Notes under the pieces: model-generated
Told to the model about the DNA's origin: nothing
Database searches by the model: none
Seen by the model: the letters and a program-made list of their open reading frames with translations, nothing else
Shown: positions 32,175 to 41,568 of the stretch, in pieces
Layout of the letters: each line of letters opens with the position of its first letter
Numbering within the stretch: position 1 is the first letter of the stretch
Translations under genes and position numbers: made by a program
NCBI GenBank assembly: GCA_903907905.1
Contig: CAIVPX010000187.1
Span: 1-64,000 of the forward strand
DNA from: an uncultured bacterium
Lineage (GTDB): Bacteria > Pseudomonadota > Gammaproteobacteria > Burkholderiales > Burkholderiaceae_E
Length of the DNA stretch: 64,000 nt
Direction: 5' to 3'

Positions 32175-34531
32175 TCCGGCAGCGCGGGCAGATCGATCGA
32201 CCAGGTGGGTGAACGGACTGGCCCGTTCAGCTGCAGCGGGATCGAGACCCGCGCGAGCGCCGCCGTCAGTCGGTCTCGCACCGACCCGGGGCGTAGGCCC
32301 AGGCGCAGGCTGGCATCAACGAGCGACTCGGAAAGGTCGATGCTGCCCGCGCCGCTCAGCCTGAGCAGCGGCGTCTCTAGCAGCAGGTCCCGGCTGCGCG
32401 CCACGCCGTCCCGCAAGGAGAAGCTTGCCGACATCCGGGTGAATTCGGTCAGGTCCGTCAGCGGGGTGCCTCGGGGCTCGTCAGCGCTGCCTGTTGCGGG
32501 GCGCGCGGGGCGGCCTGCGCTACGGGCGCTCTGGTTCAAGTCGATACCGTTGAGGCGGCCCTCGCCCAGTTTGAGCGTGACCTGGCCCCGAATGCTCGAC
32601 AGGAGCGATTCGGCGGGTCGTGCGCTGCCTTTGAGATCCGCCCGCAGCATCCCCTGGCCTTCGATGATGCGGCTACCGAATGACTGCCACAGCAGGTCTC
32701 CCGCCACGATGTCGCTTGCCTGAAGGGTGAGGCTGAACAGGCCGTTGAGGGCGTTGATCTGGCCTTTGGCCTGAACCGTGCCCCCGTGCAGCGAGCCGCT
32801 CAGCGAATCGATCCGGATCTCGCCGTCACGGCCGCGCGCGGCAACTCTGAGCCCGGCGGTGTGGAGCGAGCCCGCTTTGAGGCGACCCACCTCGATGCTG
32901 GCCTGCCAGTTTGCGATCGACAGAATCTGGAGCAACGCCTCCGAGGGCGCTGCACTCGGGTTTGCGCTGGCGCCCCGGCCAAGGGGCGGGGGGGGCGCTG
33001 CGGCCAGCGGGTTGCGCCCGGTATTGGAGGCGGGACTCGGCGTCTTGCGAACGCGCGCGGCCTCGACCAGTGGCCCCAACGAGGTGTCAAGCCGCTCGCC
33101 ATCGATCTGGTCGGCCTGAATATCGAGGCGGAGCTCAGGCGGCGAGGGCTGGGCATCGACAGCGGCCTGCAACTTGATCAGACTGGTTTCGATTCGGGTC
33201 TCGGTTTGAAACTTGAAGGTCCGGTGCAGCGCATCCCCGTGCAAGTCGCCCGCCAGCGCCATGCGAAGCGGCGTGCGGCCGCCAGCGGGGTCGAGTGTGA
33301 GGGTGCCACTCGCCTGAGATAACTCGAAGGTGGCCGCTTCGATGTCAGCCCGAAGCGCACCTGCCAGTTTCAGCGACAGGTCGAGCTTGCTGATCGCGTG
33401 TTCGAGCGACAGGCTGACCCGCTGCGCCGACAAATCTCGTGCACTGCCCGACAGCCCCTCGATGACCAGTCGCAGATCGGACTCGCGTTCACCGCGCCGG
33501 CGGACCGTGGCCTCGATCGGTTTACCGCGCGTGCCGCTCGTGGCGATGACGGCCTCCGGTACCGACAGGCTGGCTTCGAAGGCCTCACCGGTGTGTTTGC
33601 CCTTGAGGGTCACCTCCAGCGCGTTGGCGGTCATCGCCAGGTTCGACGGGTCGAGTTCGAGGACGCCTGCCTTGACGTGGCCCGTCTCGACGCTCCAGTG
33701 CTCGCGGCTGCCCTTCGCGGTCAACGCGAAGGACTCGAAGCGCCAGGTTCTACCGCCGTCGGTCAGTCTGAGCGCAGCGCGGCGCGCTCGGGCATTGAGG
33801 TCGAGGTTCTGCCCCGACATGAATCCCTTGAGGCTGGCTTCCATACCCCGCAGGCCGACGGTCTTGCGGGAGAAATCCAGTTCAAGGCTTCCCGCGACCC
33901 GCAGCAGACCACTGGGCCCGCTTGGGGCGGCGATGAGGCGCGCGCGCAGGGTCATCGGCGTGACCACGCGTGCGGCAAGGTCATCAAGTGTCAGGTCGAT
34001 GCCGTCCAGCCAGAGCCGGTTGCCGTCGCGCAGATCCTCATACTCGAGGCTCGCGTCGGTGAGTTCGATTCGGCCGATCTCGACACGCCGGGGCCGACCC
34101 AGGTCTTCGTCACCCGGCGCTGCATCGGCGGTGGGCGCGATCGGATCGACCAGGTTGTCGATGTTGCGCGAGCCATCCGCGCGCCGCTCGATGCGGGCGT
34201 GGAGGCCCGAGATGCTCAGCCGTTCGACGATGACCCGTCCGCGGGCAAGCGGCAGCCAGGCCAACTCGGCCCGTGCGCTGTCGAAGCTTGCCGCGACCCG
34301 CTCGGAGCCGGGCTCGGAGAGTCGGGCGCCGGGTACCGAGATGGACAGCCCCGGCCAGAAGGACAGGGACAAGGGGCCTTCGATGCTCAGATCGCGGCCG
34401 TAGCGTTCGCGAAAGTATTGCCTCACCTCGTCGGTGGCTGCGGCGGGATCGAAGCGGGCGACCAGCAGGCCCACGCCGGCGGCGACCAGCGCAAGTGCGG
34501 CCGCGGCGATGAGAAGCGGTCGAGACGTCAT
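32156..34531 (-). CDS. AsmA family protein
   Basis: The 791-residue protein has an N-terminal membrane anchor (PLLIAAAALALVAAGVGLLVA) followed by a long beta-rich periplasmic region typical of AsmA-like proteins (LSFWPGLSISVPGARLSEP; GALRADIEAATFEL; C-terminal AsmA_2 segment LKGSARPAESLLSSIRGQVTLKLGEGRLNGIDL). AsmA-like proteins are implicated in outer membrane biogenesis and bridge-type lipid transport. ATG 34531 is preferred over an upstream start at 34567. The gene converges with the LysR gene. Confidence 0.88.
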   Translation of the reverse strand: MTSRPLLIAAAALALVAAGVGLLVARFDPAAATDEVRQYFRERYGRDLSIEGPLSLSFWPGLSISVPGARLSEPGSERVAASFDSARAELAWLPLARGRVIVERLSISGLHARIERRADGSRNIDNLVDPIAPTADAAPGDEDLGRPRRVEIGRIELTDASLEYEDLRDGNRLWLDGIDLTLDDLAARVVTPMTLRARLIAAPSGPSGLLRVAGSLELDFSRKTVGLRGMEASLKGFMSGQNLDLNARARRAALRLTDGGRTWRFESFALTAKGSREHWSVETGHVKAGVLELDPSNLAMTANALEVTLKGKHTGEAFEASLSVPEAVIATSGTRGKPIEATVRRRGERESDLRLVIEGLSGSARDLSAQRVSLSLEHAISKLDLSLKLAGALRADIEAATFELSQASGTLTLDPAGGRTPLRMALAGDLHGDALHRTFKFQTETRIETSLIKLQAAVDAQPSPPELRLDIQADQIDGERLDTSLGPLVEAARVRKTPSPASNTGRNPLAAAPPPPLGRGASANPSAAPSEALLQILSIANWQASIEVGRLKAGSLHTAGLRVAARGRDGEIRIDSLSGSLHGGTVQAKGQINALNGLFSLTLQASDIVAGDLLWQSFGSRIIEGQGMLRADLKGSARPAESLLSSIRGQVTLKLGEGRLNGIDLNQSARSAGRPARPATGSADEPRGTPLTDLTEFTRMSASFSLRDGVARSRDLLLETPLLRLSGAGSIDLSESLVDASLRLGLRPGSVRDRLTAALARVSIPLQLNGPVRSPTWSIDLPALPDQRPRQ

Positions 34532-34778
34532 GACGCAAGCGTAACCGCGGACAGCGGTCGGGTTCAAGGCGAAACCGCCTGAAGGGATCCGACTGACCGG
34601 CGCCGGGCGCTTGCGACCCGAAGTGTCGACGGCTGACCGAAGTTTCTGTGCCGACTGTGCCGTTCCCGTGTGTCACGTCAAGGCCAATCGGCCTCGGTTG
34701 ACGCAATCTGCCAACTGGCGCACGGGCCTGTCCACGAGGGGTGACGGGCCATCGTTTGCGGCCCTTGGAGGAACTGAC

Positions 34779-35234
34779 ATGCAGACCGACTGGTGGGTGG
34801 TGGTGTGCGATGGGGCCCGTGCGAGGATTTTTTCGGCGGACATGTTGCCGGCGCCGCTTCGCGAAATCGAGGATCTGATCGACGCCTCGGGGCGTCTTGC
34901 CTTTCGCGAGATCGATGACGATCGCGCGGGGCGGGCCTTCGACAGCTTCGGTGGCGGGCGCCACGCCATGGCCGAACCGACCGAGCCGCATGACAAACGG
35001 CGGGCGCAATTCGCCCGGCGCATCGCCGAGCGGGTCGAGTCCGCCCGACGAGCGCATGACTTTGCGCATCTGGCAATCGTGGCGCCGCCCGACCTGCTGG
35101 GCGATTTGCGTACGGCGCTGCCACCAGCCAGTCGAGCTTTGTGCGGTTTCGAACTGGCCCGTGAGCTCACGGCCTTGGGGTCACGCGATATTGAACAGCA
35201 CCTTCGGCGCGCGCTCGAGCGCCCTGCCGGATGA
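34779..35234 (+). CDS. Host attachment protein family (baeRF/eRF1-like)
   Basis: A 151-residue protein beginning MQTDWWVVVCDGARARIFSA, the conserved opening of the 'host attachment protein' family first named in Agrobacterium. A mid-region DKRRAQFARRIAERVE and a C-terminal GSRDIEQHLRRAL follow. Biochemical function is not established; it resembles domain 2 of archaeo-eukaryotic release factors. ATG 34779 follows GGAGGA, whereas the open frame extends 168 bases upstream without conserved sequence. The 248-bp gap before it, shared divergently with asmA, shows no clear promoter. Confidence 0.8.
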   Translation: MQTDWWVVVCDGARARIFSADMLPAPLREIEDLIDASGRLAFREIDDDRAGRAFDSFGGGRHAMAEPTEPHDKRRAQFARRIAERVESARRAHDFAHLAIVAPPDLLGDLRTALPPASRALCGFELARELTALGSRDIEQHLRRALERPAG

Positions 35235-35280
35235 TCGACCGCCCGGCAGGGGCTTGCCGATCCATGCAATCATTGACTTC

Positions 35281-36048
35281 ATGATCATTGTCCTGTCTCC
35301 CGCCAAGACGCTCGACTTCGAGACGCCCGCCAAGACTGCGCATCGCAGCCAGCCCTCTTTTCTCGATGAATCGGCCGCACTCATTGATCGCCTCAGAAAG
35401 GTCTCGACAGACGATCTGGCCGGCCTGATGTCGCTCAGTCCGGCCTTGGCCGAACTCAATGTCGAGCGCTACCAGACCTGGTCGCGCCCCTTCAATGTGC
35501 GCAATGCGAAGCAGGCAGTGCTCGCCTTCAACGGGGATGTGTACGAGGGGCTCGACGCTCCGTCGCTCGACGAGGCAGCGCTCAGCTGGGCCCAGTCGCA
35601 TCTGCGAATCCTCTCGGGGCTCTACGGTGTGTTGCGCCCGCTCGACCTGATCCAGCCCTACCGTCTCGAGATGGGTACCCGACTGGACAATGCCCGGGGT
35701 AAAGACCTCTATCGTTTCTGGGGCGAGCGACTGATCGAAGCGATCGGGGGCGAAATCCGGTCGCATCGGCACCCGATCCTGGTCAATCTGGCCTCCAACG
35801 AATATTTCAAGGCGCTGCCGCGTGCCAGTTCGCACTGGCCGGTGATCCAGCCCGTGTTTCAGGAGCAACGCGAGGACGGCTGGAAAGTGATCAGTTTCAT
35901 GGCCAAGCGCGCGCGAGGCCTGATGGCGCGCTATGCCGTCGAGCAGCGACTGGAGGACCCCGAGGGGCTCAAGGAGTTCGGGCTTGAGGGCTATACGTTC
36001 CACCCGGAGACATCCGACGCATCGCTCTGGGTGTTCCGTCGCGGCTGA
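35281..36048 (+). CDS. yaaA: Peroxide stress protein YaaA (UPF0246)
   Basis: The 255-residue protein begins MIIVLSPAKTLDFETP and contains RYQTWSRPFNVRNAKQAVLAFNGDVYEGLDA, SGLYGVLRPLDLIQPYRLEMGT and LVNLASNEYFKA, all characteristic of YaaA. In E. coli it limits free iron under peroxide stress and binds DNA. It follows the attachment-type gene by 46 bases and converges on murB with only 6 bases between the stops. Confidence 0.95.
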   Translation: MIIVLSPAKTLDFETPAKTAHRSQPSFLDESAALIDRLRKVSTDDLAGLMSLSPALAELNVERYQTWSRPFNVRNAKQAVLAFNGDVYEGLDAPSLDEAALSWAQSHLRILSGLYGVLRPLDLIQPYRLEMGTRLDNARGKDLYRFWGERLIEAIGGEIRSHRHPILVNLASNEYFKALPRASSHWPVIQPVFQEQREDGWKVISFMAKRARGLMARYAVEQRLEDPEGLKEFGLEGYTFHPETSDASLWVFRRG

Positions 36049-36054
36049 CGTGCC

Positions 36055-37089
36055 TCAGACGATGACCACCTCGGGTTGCAGGCGAATGCCGAAGCGCTGC
36101 TCGACCGAGTCCTGAATATCGCCCGCCAGCGTCAGCAGTTCGCGACCCGTGGCGAGACCGTGGTTCACCAGCACGAGCGCGTGTTGGGCGGCAACCCCCG
36201 CGTCGCCCCGGCGTTTGCCCTTCCAGCCGCACTGTTCGATCAGCCACGCGGCCGGTAGCTTGCAGCGGGCCGAGCCGGCAGACTCGGGGCGTAGCGGGAT
36301 GCCGGGAAAACGCGAGGCCAGCGCATCGGCCTGAGGGGGTTCGACGATCGGGTTGCGAAAGAAGCTGCCCGCGTTGCCCAGTTTGGCCGGATCGGGCAGC
36401 TTGCGTTGACGAATTGCGCATACAGCTTGCGCGACATGCAGTGCTTGCGGGTGGGTGAGAGTGCCTTTTCGGGCGAGTTCCTCGCGCAGGTCGGCGTAGT
36501 CGAGCCGCAACTGCGGTACCCGAGCAAGCCGGAAACGGATGGCCGTGAGTAACCAGGCAGACTGCAAGCCGCGGCGAAAGATGCTCTCGCGGTAGTCCAG
36601 ACCGCACTCGTCCGCCTGGAACGTACGGCGTCGGCCGCTCCGCACCTCGATGGCATCGATCGAGTGCAGGCGGTCGCGAATCTCCACACCGTAAGCGCCG
36701 ATATTCTGCACCGGGCTTGCGCCCACGCTGCCCGGGATCAGCGACAGGTTCTCCAGACCGAAGAGACCTTGCGACAAGGTCCATTGGACGAAGTCGTGCC
36801 AGAGCTCACCGGCCGCGGCCTCGACCAGAATCCCGTCATCGCTATCGAGGGGCCCGATCACGCGCCGCCCTGACAAGGCGACGCGCAGGACGGTGCCCTC
36901 GAAGTCGCTTGAAAAGAGGATGTTGCTGCCGCCGCCCAGGATTAGCTGCGCGGGGGCTCGGGCGAGTTGTTCAAGCGCGACGTCGGCATCTGTGACATCG
37001 GTGAGCGTAATCAGCTCACGGGCACGCGCTGCCACGCCAAAGGTGTTGAGGCTGCGCAGTTCGGCCTGTTCGCGCCGCATCAACGCCAT
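36055..37089 (-). CDS. murB: UDP-N-acetylenolpyruvoylglucosamine reductase
   Basis: The 344-residue FAD enzyme makes UDP-N-acetylmuramate for peptidoglycan. It is the longer type I form as in E. coli: NTFGVAARARELI, the FAD site ILGGGSNILF, SLIPGSVGASPVQNIGAYGVEI, the YRESIFRR Tyr-loop characteristic of type I, and GNAGSFFRNPIV with the catalytic Ser. ATG 37080 is a possible alternative start. It lies 21 bases downstream of the scpA end on the same strand. Confidence 0.96.
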   Translation of the reverse strand: MALMRREQAELRSLNTFGVAARARELITLTDVTDADVALEQLARAPAQLILGGGSNILFSSDFEGTVLRVALSGRRVIGPLDSDDGILVEAAAGELWHDFVQWTLSQGLFGLENLSLIPGSVGASPVQNIGAYGVEIRDRLHSIDAIEVRSGRRRTFQADECGLDYRESIFRRGLQSAWLLTAIRFRLARVPQLRLDYADLREELARKGTLTHPQALHVAQAVCAIRQRKLPDPAKLGNAGSFFRNPIVEPPQADALASRFPGIPLRPESAGSARCKLPAAWLIEQCGWKGKRRGDAGVAAQHALVLVNHGLATGRELLTLAGDIQDSVEQRFGIRLQPEVVIV

Positions 37090-37110
37090 GGGTGCCTGCG
37101 CTGCCGAGTG

Positions 37111-38073
37111 TCAGCTGGGCTGATAAGCCAGGCGCACGTAGATGGGCGCAAAGGCTTCGGCCTGGGTGATTTCGACCAGCGACTCGCGTGCCAGTTCGAG
37201 CAGCGCGATGAAGGTGACCACCACCGTCTGCGGGCCCCGGTCGATGTCGAACAGGTCTTCGAACTCGGCGAAACGCCGGTTTTGCAGCCGGCGCAGCACA
37301 CGGGTCATGAACTCGCGCACCGACAACTGCTCGCGGCTGATCCGGTGGTGCTGAATCAGGCTGGCGCGACGAAGGATGTCGGCCCAGGCGCCGCGGAGGT
37401 CTTCGAGACTGACTTCGGGTAGCCGGACGGTCTCACCGGTTTGCATCTCGACCGCAGCAGGAAGAAAGTCGCGGCCCAATTGCGGCAAGGCGTCGAGGCG
37501 CTGCGCGGCGAGCTTGATGTGTTCGTACTCGAGCAGGCGGCGGGCCAGTTCGGCACGCGGGTCTTCGGCTTCCTCGTTGCTGTCGGCCTTCTTCACCGGC
37601 AGCAGCATGCGCGACTTGATGTCGATGAGCAGCGCGGCCATCAGCAGATAGTCGGCGGCCAGTTCGAGGTCACGCTGGCGGATCTGGTCGATGTAGGTGA
37701 GGTACTGGCGCGTCACCTCCGCCATGGGGATGTCGAGAATGTTGAAGTTCTGCTTGCGGATGAGATAGAGCAGCAGATCTAGCGGACCCTCGAAGGACTC
37801 GAGGTAGACCTCGAGCGCGTCGGGGGGAATGAACAGGTCCTGGGGCAGGCGCTCGAGCGGCTCGCCATAGAGCCGTGCCACGATCCTGAGCTCGAGTTGT
37901 TCCGGTTCCTTGAGGGGCGCAAGCTCGGGCGTGCCGGCTACCGCAGCGGCGTCTGTCGCCTCTGTGGCTTGCCCGGTAGCGGGCCACTGCGCGGCCAGCC
38001 CCTGAGCCTGAGCGGTCGGCGCACCGACCGCCTTGTCCGAGGGACTGCGCTCGTCAGTGGACGTCTGGGTCAT
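37111..38073 (-). CDS. scpA: Segregation and condensation protein A
   Basis: A 320-residue kleisin that links SMC heads. A variable 60-residue N-terminus precedes YLESFEGPLDLLLYLIRKQNFNILDIPMAEVTRQYL, the SMC-binding helices, and ELAADYLLMAALLIDIKSRMLLP. The C-terminal winged helix ends TFIALLELARESLVEITQAEAFAPIYVRL. The start codon overlaps the upstream DUF3460 stop by one base. scpB, its partner, is in a separate operon. Confidence 0.94.
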   Translation of the reverse strand: MTQTSTDERSPSDKAVGAPTAQAQGLAAQWPATGQATEATDAAAVAGTPELAPLKEPEQLELRIVARLYGEPLERLPQDLFIPPDALEVYLESFEGPLDLLLYLIRKQNFNILDIPMAEVTRQYLTYIDQIRQRDLELAADYLLMAALLIDIKSRMLLPVKKADSNEEAEDPRAELARRLLEYEHIKLAAQRLDALPQLGRDFLPAAVEMQTGETVRLPEVSLEDLRGAWADILRRASLIQHHRISREQLSVREFMTRVLRRLQNRRFAEFEDLFDIDRGPQTVVVTFIALLELARESLVEITQAEAFAPIYVRLAYQPS

Positions 38074-38255
38074 CAGGGCTTTGACGCGTAGACGTAGGGA
38101 CGCTGGGCGACTCGAGATTCCTGATTACGGCGCGAGGTGTCGGCATCCTGGGGGTGGTCCCACCAGATGGCGCGCCCCTGGCGTTGTTCGTCCTCGATCG
38201 TTGGCCGGGTCTGTTTCAGTTCCCGGATGAAGCGGGTGATATCCGATTCGTACAT
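38073..38255 (-). CDS. DUF3460 family protein
   Basis: A 60-residue soluble protein starting [37 protein letters not shown], which matches DUF3460, a small family largely confined to Betaproteobacteria. Function unknown. It shares one base with the scpA start (TGATG junction), so its translation is likely coupled to scpA; that adjacency is common in Burkholderiales. Confidence 0.88.
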   Translation of the reverse strand: MYESDITRFIRELKQTRPTIEDEQRQGRAIWWDHPQDADTSRRNQESRVAQRPYVYASKP

Positions 38256-38311
38256 GGTCGGTGGCTCCGGTCGGTCCAGGGTGTTCGGGCGAGGCTCAGG
38301 CGCGAGCCGGC

Positions 38312-38340
38312 TTGCCTGCGCGGCCGCGAGCCGATATTAT
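38312..38340 (+). promoter_or_regulatory. Candidate promoter of the rpsF operon
   Basis: TTGCCT (38312-38317) and TATTAT (38335-38340) are 17 bases apart, 154 bases before the rpsF ATG. The implied leader of about 145 nt is long enough for the S6:S18 autoregulatory structure known for rpsF operons. GGCCGAA (38382-38388) can pair with TTCGGCC (38451-38457) in it. Confidence 0.55.
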
Positions 38341-38493
38341 CTCAGGTTCTCCGCCGCACGGCCTTTTGACGCTTGGCCGGCGGCCGAAGCCTTCGATGAG
38401 CGCAAGGCGGGTCCGGGGGGCGGTCCGGGCGCGTTTCCGGCAACTGGAGTTTCGGCCTTGGTGCCGATCCTCATATTATTTCAAGGAGTCCTG

Positions 38494-38886
38494 ATGCGTC
38501 ATTACGAGATCGTATTGATCGTCCATCCCGATCAGAGCGAGCAGGTGCCCGCCATGATCGAGCGCTACAAGTCCATGATCGAAGCCCAGCAGGGCAAGAT
38601 CCACCGGATCGAAGACTGGGGCCGCCGGCAGTTGGCCTACCCGATCCAGAAAGTGGCCAAGGCGCACTACGTGCTGATGAACATCGAGTGCGGCAAGCCC
38701 GTGCTGGACGAAATCGAGCACGCTTTCCGGTTCAACGATGCCGTGTTGCGCCATCTCACCCTGTCGATGAAAACTGCTCACACCGGCCCGTCGCCGATGT
38801 GGAAGCAAATCCAGCGTGAAGAGGCCCGCAAGGTGGCGTCCGAGTCGGCTCCGCCCCCCGCAGCTGCGGGCGCGCCGCAGGTCTGA
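38494..38886 (+). CDS. rpsF: 30S ribosomal protein S6
   Basis: The 130-residue protein begins [30 protein letters not shown] and contains [26 protein letters not shown], the canonical S6 core. It binds the central domain of 16S rRNA together with S18. AAGGAG precedes the ATG. The C-terminal 30 residues form a variable Ala/Pro tail. It is the first gene of rpsF-priB-rpsR-rplI. Confidence 0.97.
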   Translation: MRHYEIVLIVHPDQSEQVPAMIERYKSMIEAQQGKIHRIEDWGRRQLAYPIQKVAKAHYVLMNIECGKPVLDEIEHAFRFNDAVLRHLTLSMKTAHTGPSPMWKQIQREEARKVASESAPPPAAAGAPQV

Positions 38887-38918
38887 AGCCGATCGGCTTG
38901 GAACAGGGTTCGAACGAG

Positions 38919-39218
38919 GTGTCCTTGCAGGCGGTGCTGGCGGCGATGGAGTCGCTGCGCTACACCCCGGCGGGTATCCCGGTGGTCGATGGGGTGCTGT
39001 CGCATCGGTCGGTCCAGCGGGAAGGTGGTCATGCGAGGCAGGTGCAGTTCGAGATCGCCGCGAGGTTTGCGGCGACGGTGGCGGAGCGGTTGGTGCGCAC
39101 GCCCCTCGGCAGCCTGCTTCAGGTGCGCGGTTTCATGGCCGCGCGCCGTCAGGGCGGCAAGCAACTGCTGCTTCATGTCACCGGCTTCGAGACCAGCCCC
39201 GGGTCCCAGGCTCAGTAA
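38919..39218 (+). CDS. priB: Primosomal replication protein N (PriB)
   Basis: An OB-fold single-strand DNA binding protein of about 99 residues for primosome restart. The sequence MESLRYTPAGIPVVDGVLSHRS, VQFEIAARFAATVAERL and LGSLLQVRGFMAARRQGGKQLLLHVTGFE fits PriB, as does the position between rpsF and rpsR. GTG 38919 gives the usual length; TTG 38898 is an in-frame alternative, and neither has an ideal ribosome-binding site. Confidence 0.88.
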   Translation: MSLQAVLAAMESLRYTPAGIPVVDGVLSHRSVQREGGHARQVQFEIAARFAATVAERLVRTPLGSLLQVRGFMAARRQGGKQLLLHVTGFETSPGSQAQ

Positions 39219-39246
39219 AACATTCTGAATTCAACGAGGTGCAAGC

Positions 39247-39519
39247 ATGGTCATGCGTCGTGGCGTCAAGGACAAGAAAGTCCGCCGCAATACTCAGAGC
39301 GCGCTGTTCAAGCGTCGCAAGTTCTGCCGGTTTACGGCCGAGAAGATCGAATGGATCGACTACAAGGACGTGGATACGCTGAAAGACTTCATCACCGAGA
39401 CCGGCAAGATCATTCCGGCCCGTCTTACCGGCACCCGGGCGCGCTACCAGCGCCAGCTCGGCGATGCCATCGAGCGTGCGCGTTTCCTCGCGCTGCTCCC
39501 TTACACCGATAACCACTGA
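39247..39519 (+). CDS. rpsR: 30S ribosomal protein S18
   Basis: The 90-residue protein contains [50 protein letters not shown], the S18 signature, ending [14 protein letters not shown]. It partners S6 in the 30S platform. It lies in the standard order after priB and 10 bases before rplI. Confidence 0.98.
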   Translation: MVMRRGVKDKKVRRNTQSALFKRRKFCRFTAEKIEWIDYKDVDTLKDFITETGKIIPARLTGTRARYQRQLGDAIERARFLALLPYTDNH

Positions 39520-39529
39520 AGGGGCGACC

Positions 39530-39982
39530 ATGCAGATCATCCTGCTCGAGCGCGTCGTCAATCTTGGCCAGCTCGGCGATGTCGTCCGGGTCAAGGACGG
39601 CTACGCACGCAATTTCCTGATCCCCCAGGGCAAGGCGCGTCGCGCCACCGGTGCTGCGCTCAAGGAATTCGAAGAGCGTCGTGCCGAACTCGAACGCGTC
39701 CAGTCCGAGAAGCTGGTGGCTGCCCGTGCTCTCGGTGAGAAGCTGGCGGGCTATACGCTGCAGACCACGGTCAAGGCCGGTGTTGACGGGCGTCTGTTCG
39801 GCTCGGTCACCAACTTTGACGTGGCCGAGGGCCTGACCGCCCAGGGCTACGAGGTGGCCAAGGCCATGGTGCGCATGCCCTCCGGGCCCATCAAGACCAT
39901 TGGCGATCACAAGCTCGAGGTTGCCTTGCACCATGACGTGGTGGTTGAGGTCACCGTGTCGGTTCTCGGCGACACGGCCTGA
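39530..39982 (+). CDS. rplI: 50S ribosomal protein L9
   Basis: A 150-residue protein with [36 protein letters not shown], the L9 N-domain, a long connecting helix and the C-domain with [16 protein letters not shown]. It bridges ribosomes near the L1 stalk. ATG 39530 follows AAGGGG. It is followed by a UUCG-loop terminator. Confidence 0.98.
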   Translation: MQIILLERVVNLGQLGDVVRVKDGYARNFLIPQGKARRATGAALKEFEERRAELERVQSEKLVAARALGEKLAGYTLQTTVKAGVDGRLFGSVTNFDVAEGLTAQGYEVAKAMVRMPSGPIKTIGDHKLEVALHHDVVVEVTVSVLGDTA

Positions 39983-40005
39983 TCGCGACGTTCGCGAACG
40001 GCTCC

Positions 40006-40028
40006 GGGGCGCTTCGGCGCCCCTTTTT
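40006..40028 (+). terminator. Intrinsic terminator after rplI (UUCG loop)
   Basis: GGGGCGC-TTCG-GCGCCCC followed by five T ends the ribosomal operon and separates it from dnaB, which then needs its own promoter or read-through. Confidence 0.88.
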
Positions 40029-40167
40029 CGTGGCGTCGCCATCTTGGCGTGCCGCTTGGGGTTTAGGTTGCGATGGCTGACAATGGTGGTTCCCCAACGC
40101 GCCGATCGAGGCCTGTATTCGCGGCGCCTTCGGTGCCTCTCGTGGTCTTTTGCCCATCCGTCTGATC

Positions 40168-41568
40168 ATGTCTTCTGAAGTGCCCGTCAGCTTCGAGTCC
40201 GCCTACAGCGATCCGCAGATCGCCGCGCTACGCACGCCGCCTCATTCCATCGAGGCCGAGCAGGCGGTTCTGGGCGGCCTGATGCTCGACAACGGCGCGT
40301 TCGACCGGGTGATCGACGTGCTGCGCGAGGAAGACTTCTACCGACACGATCACCGCCTCATCTGGCGGCAGATCGTCCGCCTGATCGAGCGTACGCAACC
40401 GGCCGATGTCGTCACCGTGCTCGAGGCGCTGCAAAACAGCGGCACGGCCGACGAATCCGGCGGGCTTTCCTACCTCAACGCGCTCGCCACCGAGACGCCC
40501 TCGGCCGCCAACATCCGCCGCTACGCCGAGATCGTGCGCGACCGCTCGGTGCTGCGGCGCCTGATCTCCACCTCCGACGAGATTGCCACGGCGGCTCTCA
40601 ATCCGCAGGGGCGCGACACCAAGCAACTGCTCGATGAGGCCGAGTCGAAGATCTTTCGAATCGCCGAGGAGGGCTCGCGTGGCGAGGCCGGCTTTCAGGC
40701 CCTGCAGGACCTGCTCAGCAAGGTGGTCGGGCGCATCGATGAGCTCTACAGCCAGGACAACCCCAATGATGTCACCGGGGTGCCCACCGGCTATGTTGAC
40801 CTCGACCGCATGACCTCGGGCATGCAGGCCGGCGATCTCATCATCGTGGCGGGGCGCCCCTCGATGGGCAAGACCAGCTTCGCGATGAACATCGGCGAGC
40901 ACGTGGCGATCGAGCAACAGCTGCCGGTGGCGGTGTTCAGCATGGAAATGGGCGCGACGCAGCTCGCCATGCGGATCCTGTGCTCTGCCGGCCGCCTCGA
41001 CCAGCAGCGGATTCGGACGGGCCGACTGCAGGACGACGACTGGCCTCGTCTGACCAGCGCGATCTCGAAAATGCAGGATTCGCCCCTGCATATCGATGAG
41101 ACCCCGGCGCTCAACGCCCTCGATCTGCGCGCACGCGCCAGACGCCTGGCGCGTCAGTGCGGCAAGCTCGGGCTGGTGATCATCGACTACCTGCAGCTGA
41201 TGTCGGCCAACTCGAGCGGCGAGAATCGGGCGACCGAGATCTCGGAAATTTCACGCTCGCTCAAGGCGCTGGCCAAGGAGCTCGAGTGCCCCGTCATCGC
41301 CCTGTCGCAGCTCAACCGCTCGCTTGAGCAGCGGCCCAACAAGCGGCCGGTGATGTCCGATCTGCGTGAGTCGGGTGCCATCGAGCAGGACGCCGACGTG
41401 ATCATCTTCATTTACCGGGATGAGGTCTACAACCCCGAGTCGCCTGACAAGGGCACGGCAGAGATCATCATCGGCAAGCAGCGAAACGGCCCGATCGGTA
41501 CGGTCCGGCTGACTTTTATCGGTGCCTACACCAAGTTCGAGAGCTACGCGTCCGGGTCGCCGGCCTGA
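40168..41568 (+). CDS. dnaB: Replicative DNA helicase
   Basis: The 466-residue hexameric helicase unwinds DNA at the replication fork. The N-terminal primase-interacting domain (PPHSIEAEQAVLGGLMLDNGAFD) is followed by a linker and a RecA-like domain with IVAGRPSMGKTSFAMN (Walker A), LVIIDYLQLM (Walker B) and DLRESGAIEQDADVIIFIYRDE. No intein is present. ATG 40168 is chosen over an upstream TTG at 40150. Confidence 0.97.
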   Translation: MSSEVPVSFESAYSDPQIAALRTPPHSIEAEQAVLGGLMLDNGAFDRVIDVLREEDFYRHDHRLIWRQIVRLIERTQPADVVTVLEALQNSGTADESGGLSYLNALATETPSAANIRRYAEIVRDRSVLRRLISTSDEIATAALNPQGRDTKQLLDEAESKIFRIAEEGSRGEAGFQALQDLLSKVVGRIDELYSQDNPNDVTGVPTGYVDLDRMTSGMQAGDLIIVAGRPSMGKTSFAMNIGEHVAIEQQLPVAVFSMEMGATQLAMRILCSAGRLDQQRIRTGRLQDDDWPRLTSAISKMQDSPLHIDETPALNALDLRARARRLARQCGKLGLVIIDYLQLMSANSSGENRATEISEISRSLKALAKELECPVIALSQLNRSLEQRPNKRPVMSDLRESGAIEQDADVIIFIYRDEVYNPESPDKGTAEIIIGKQRNGPIGTVRLTFIGAYTKFESYASGSPA

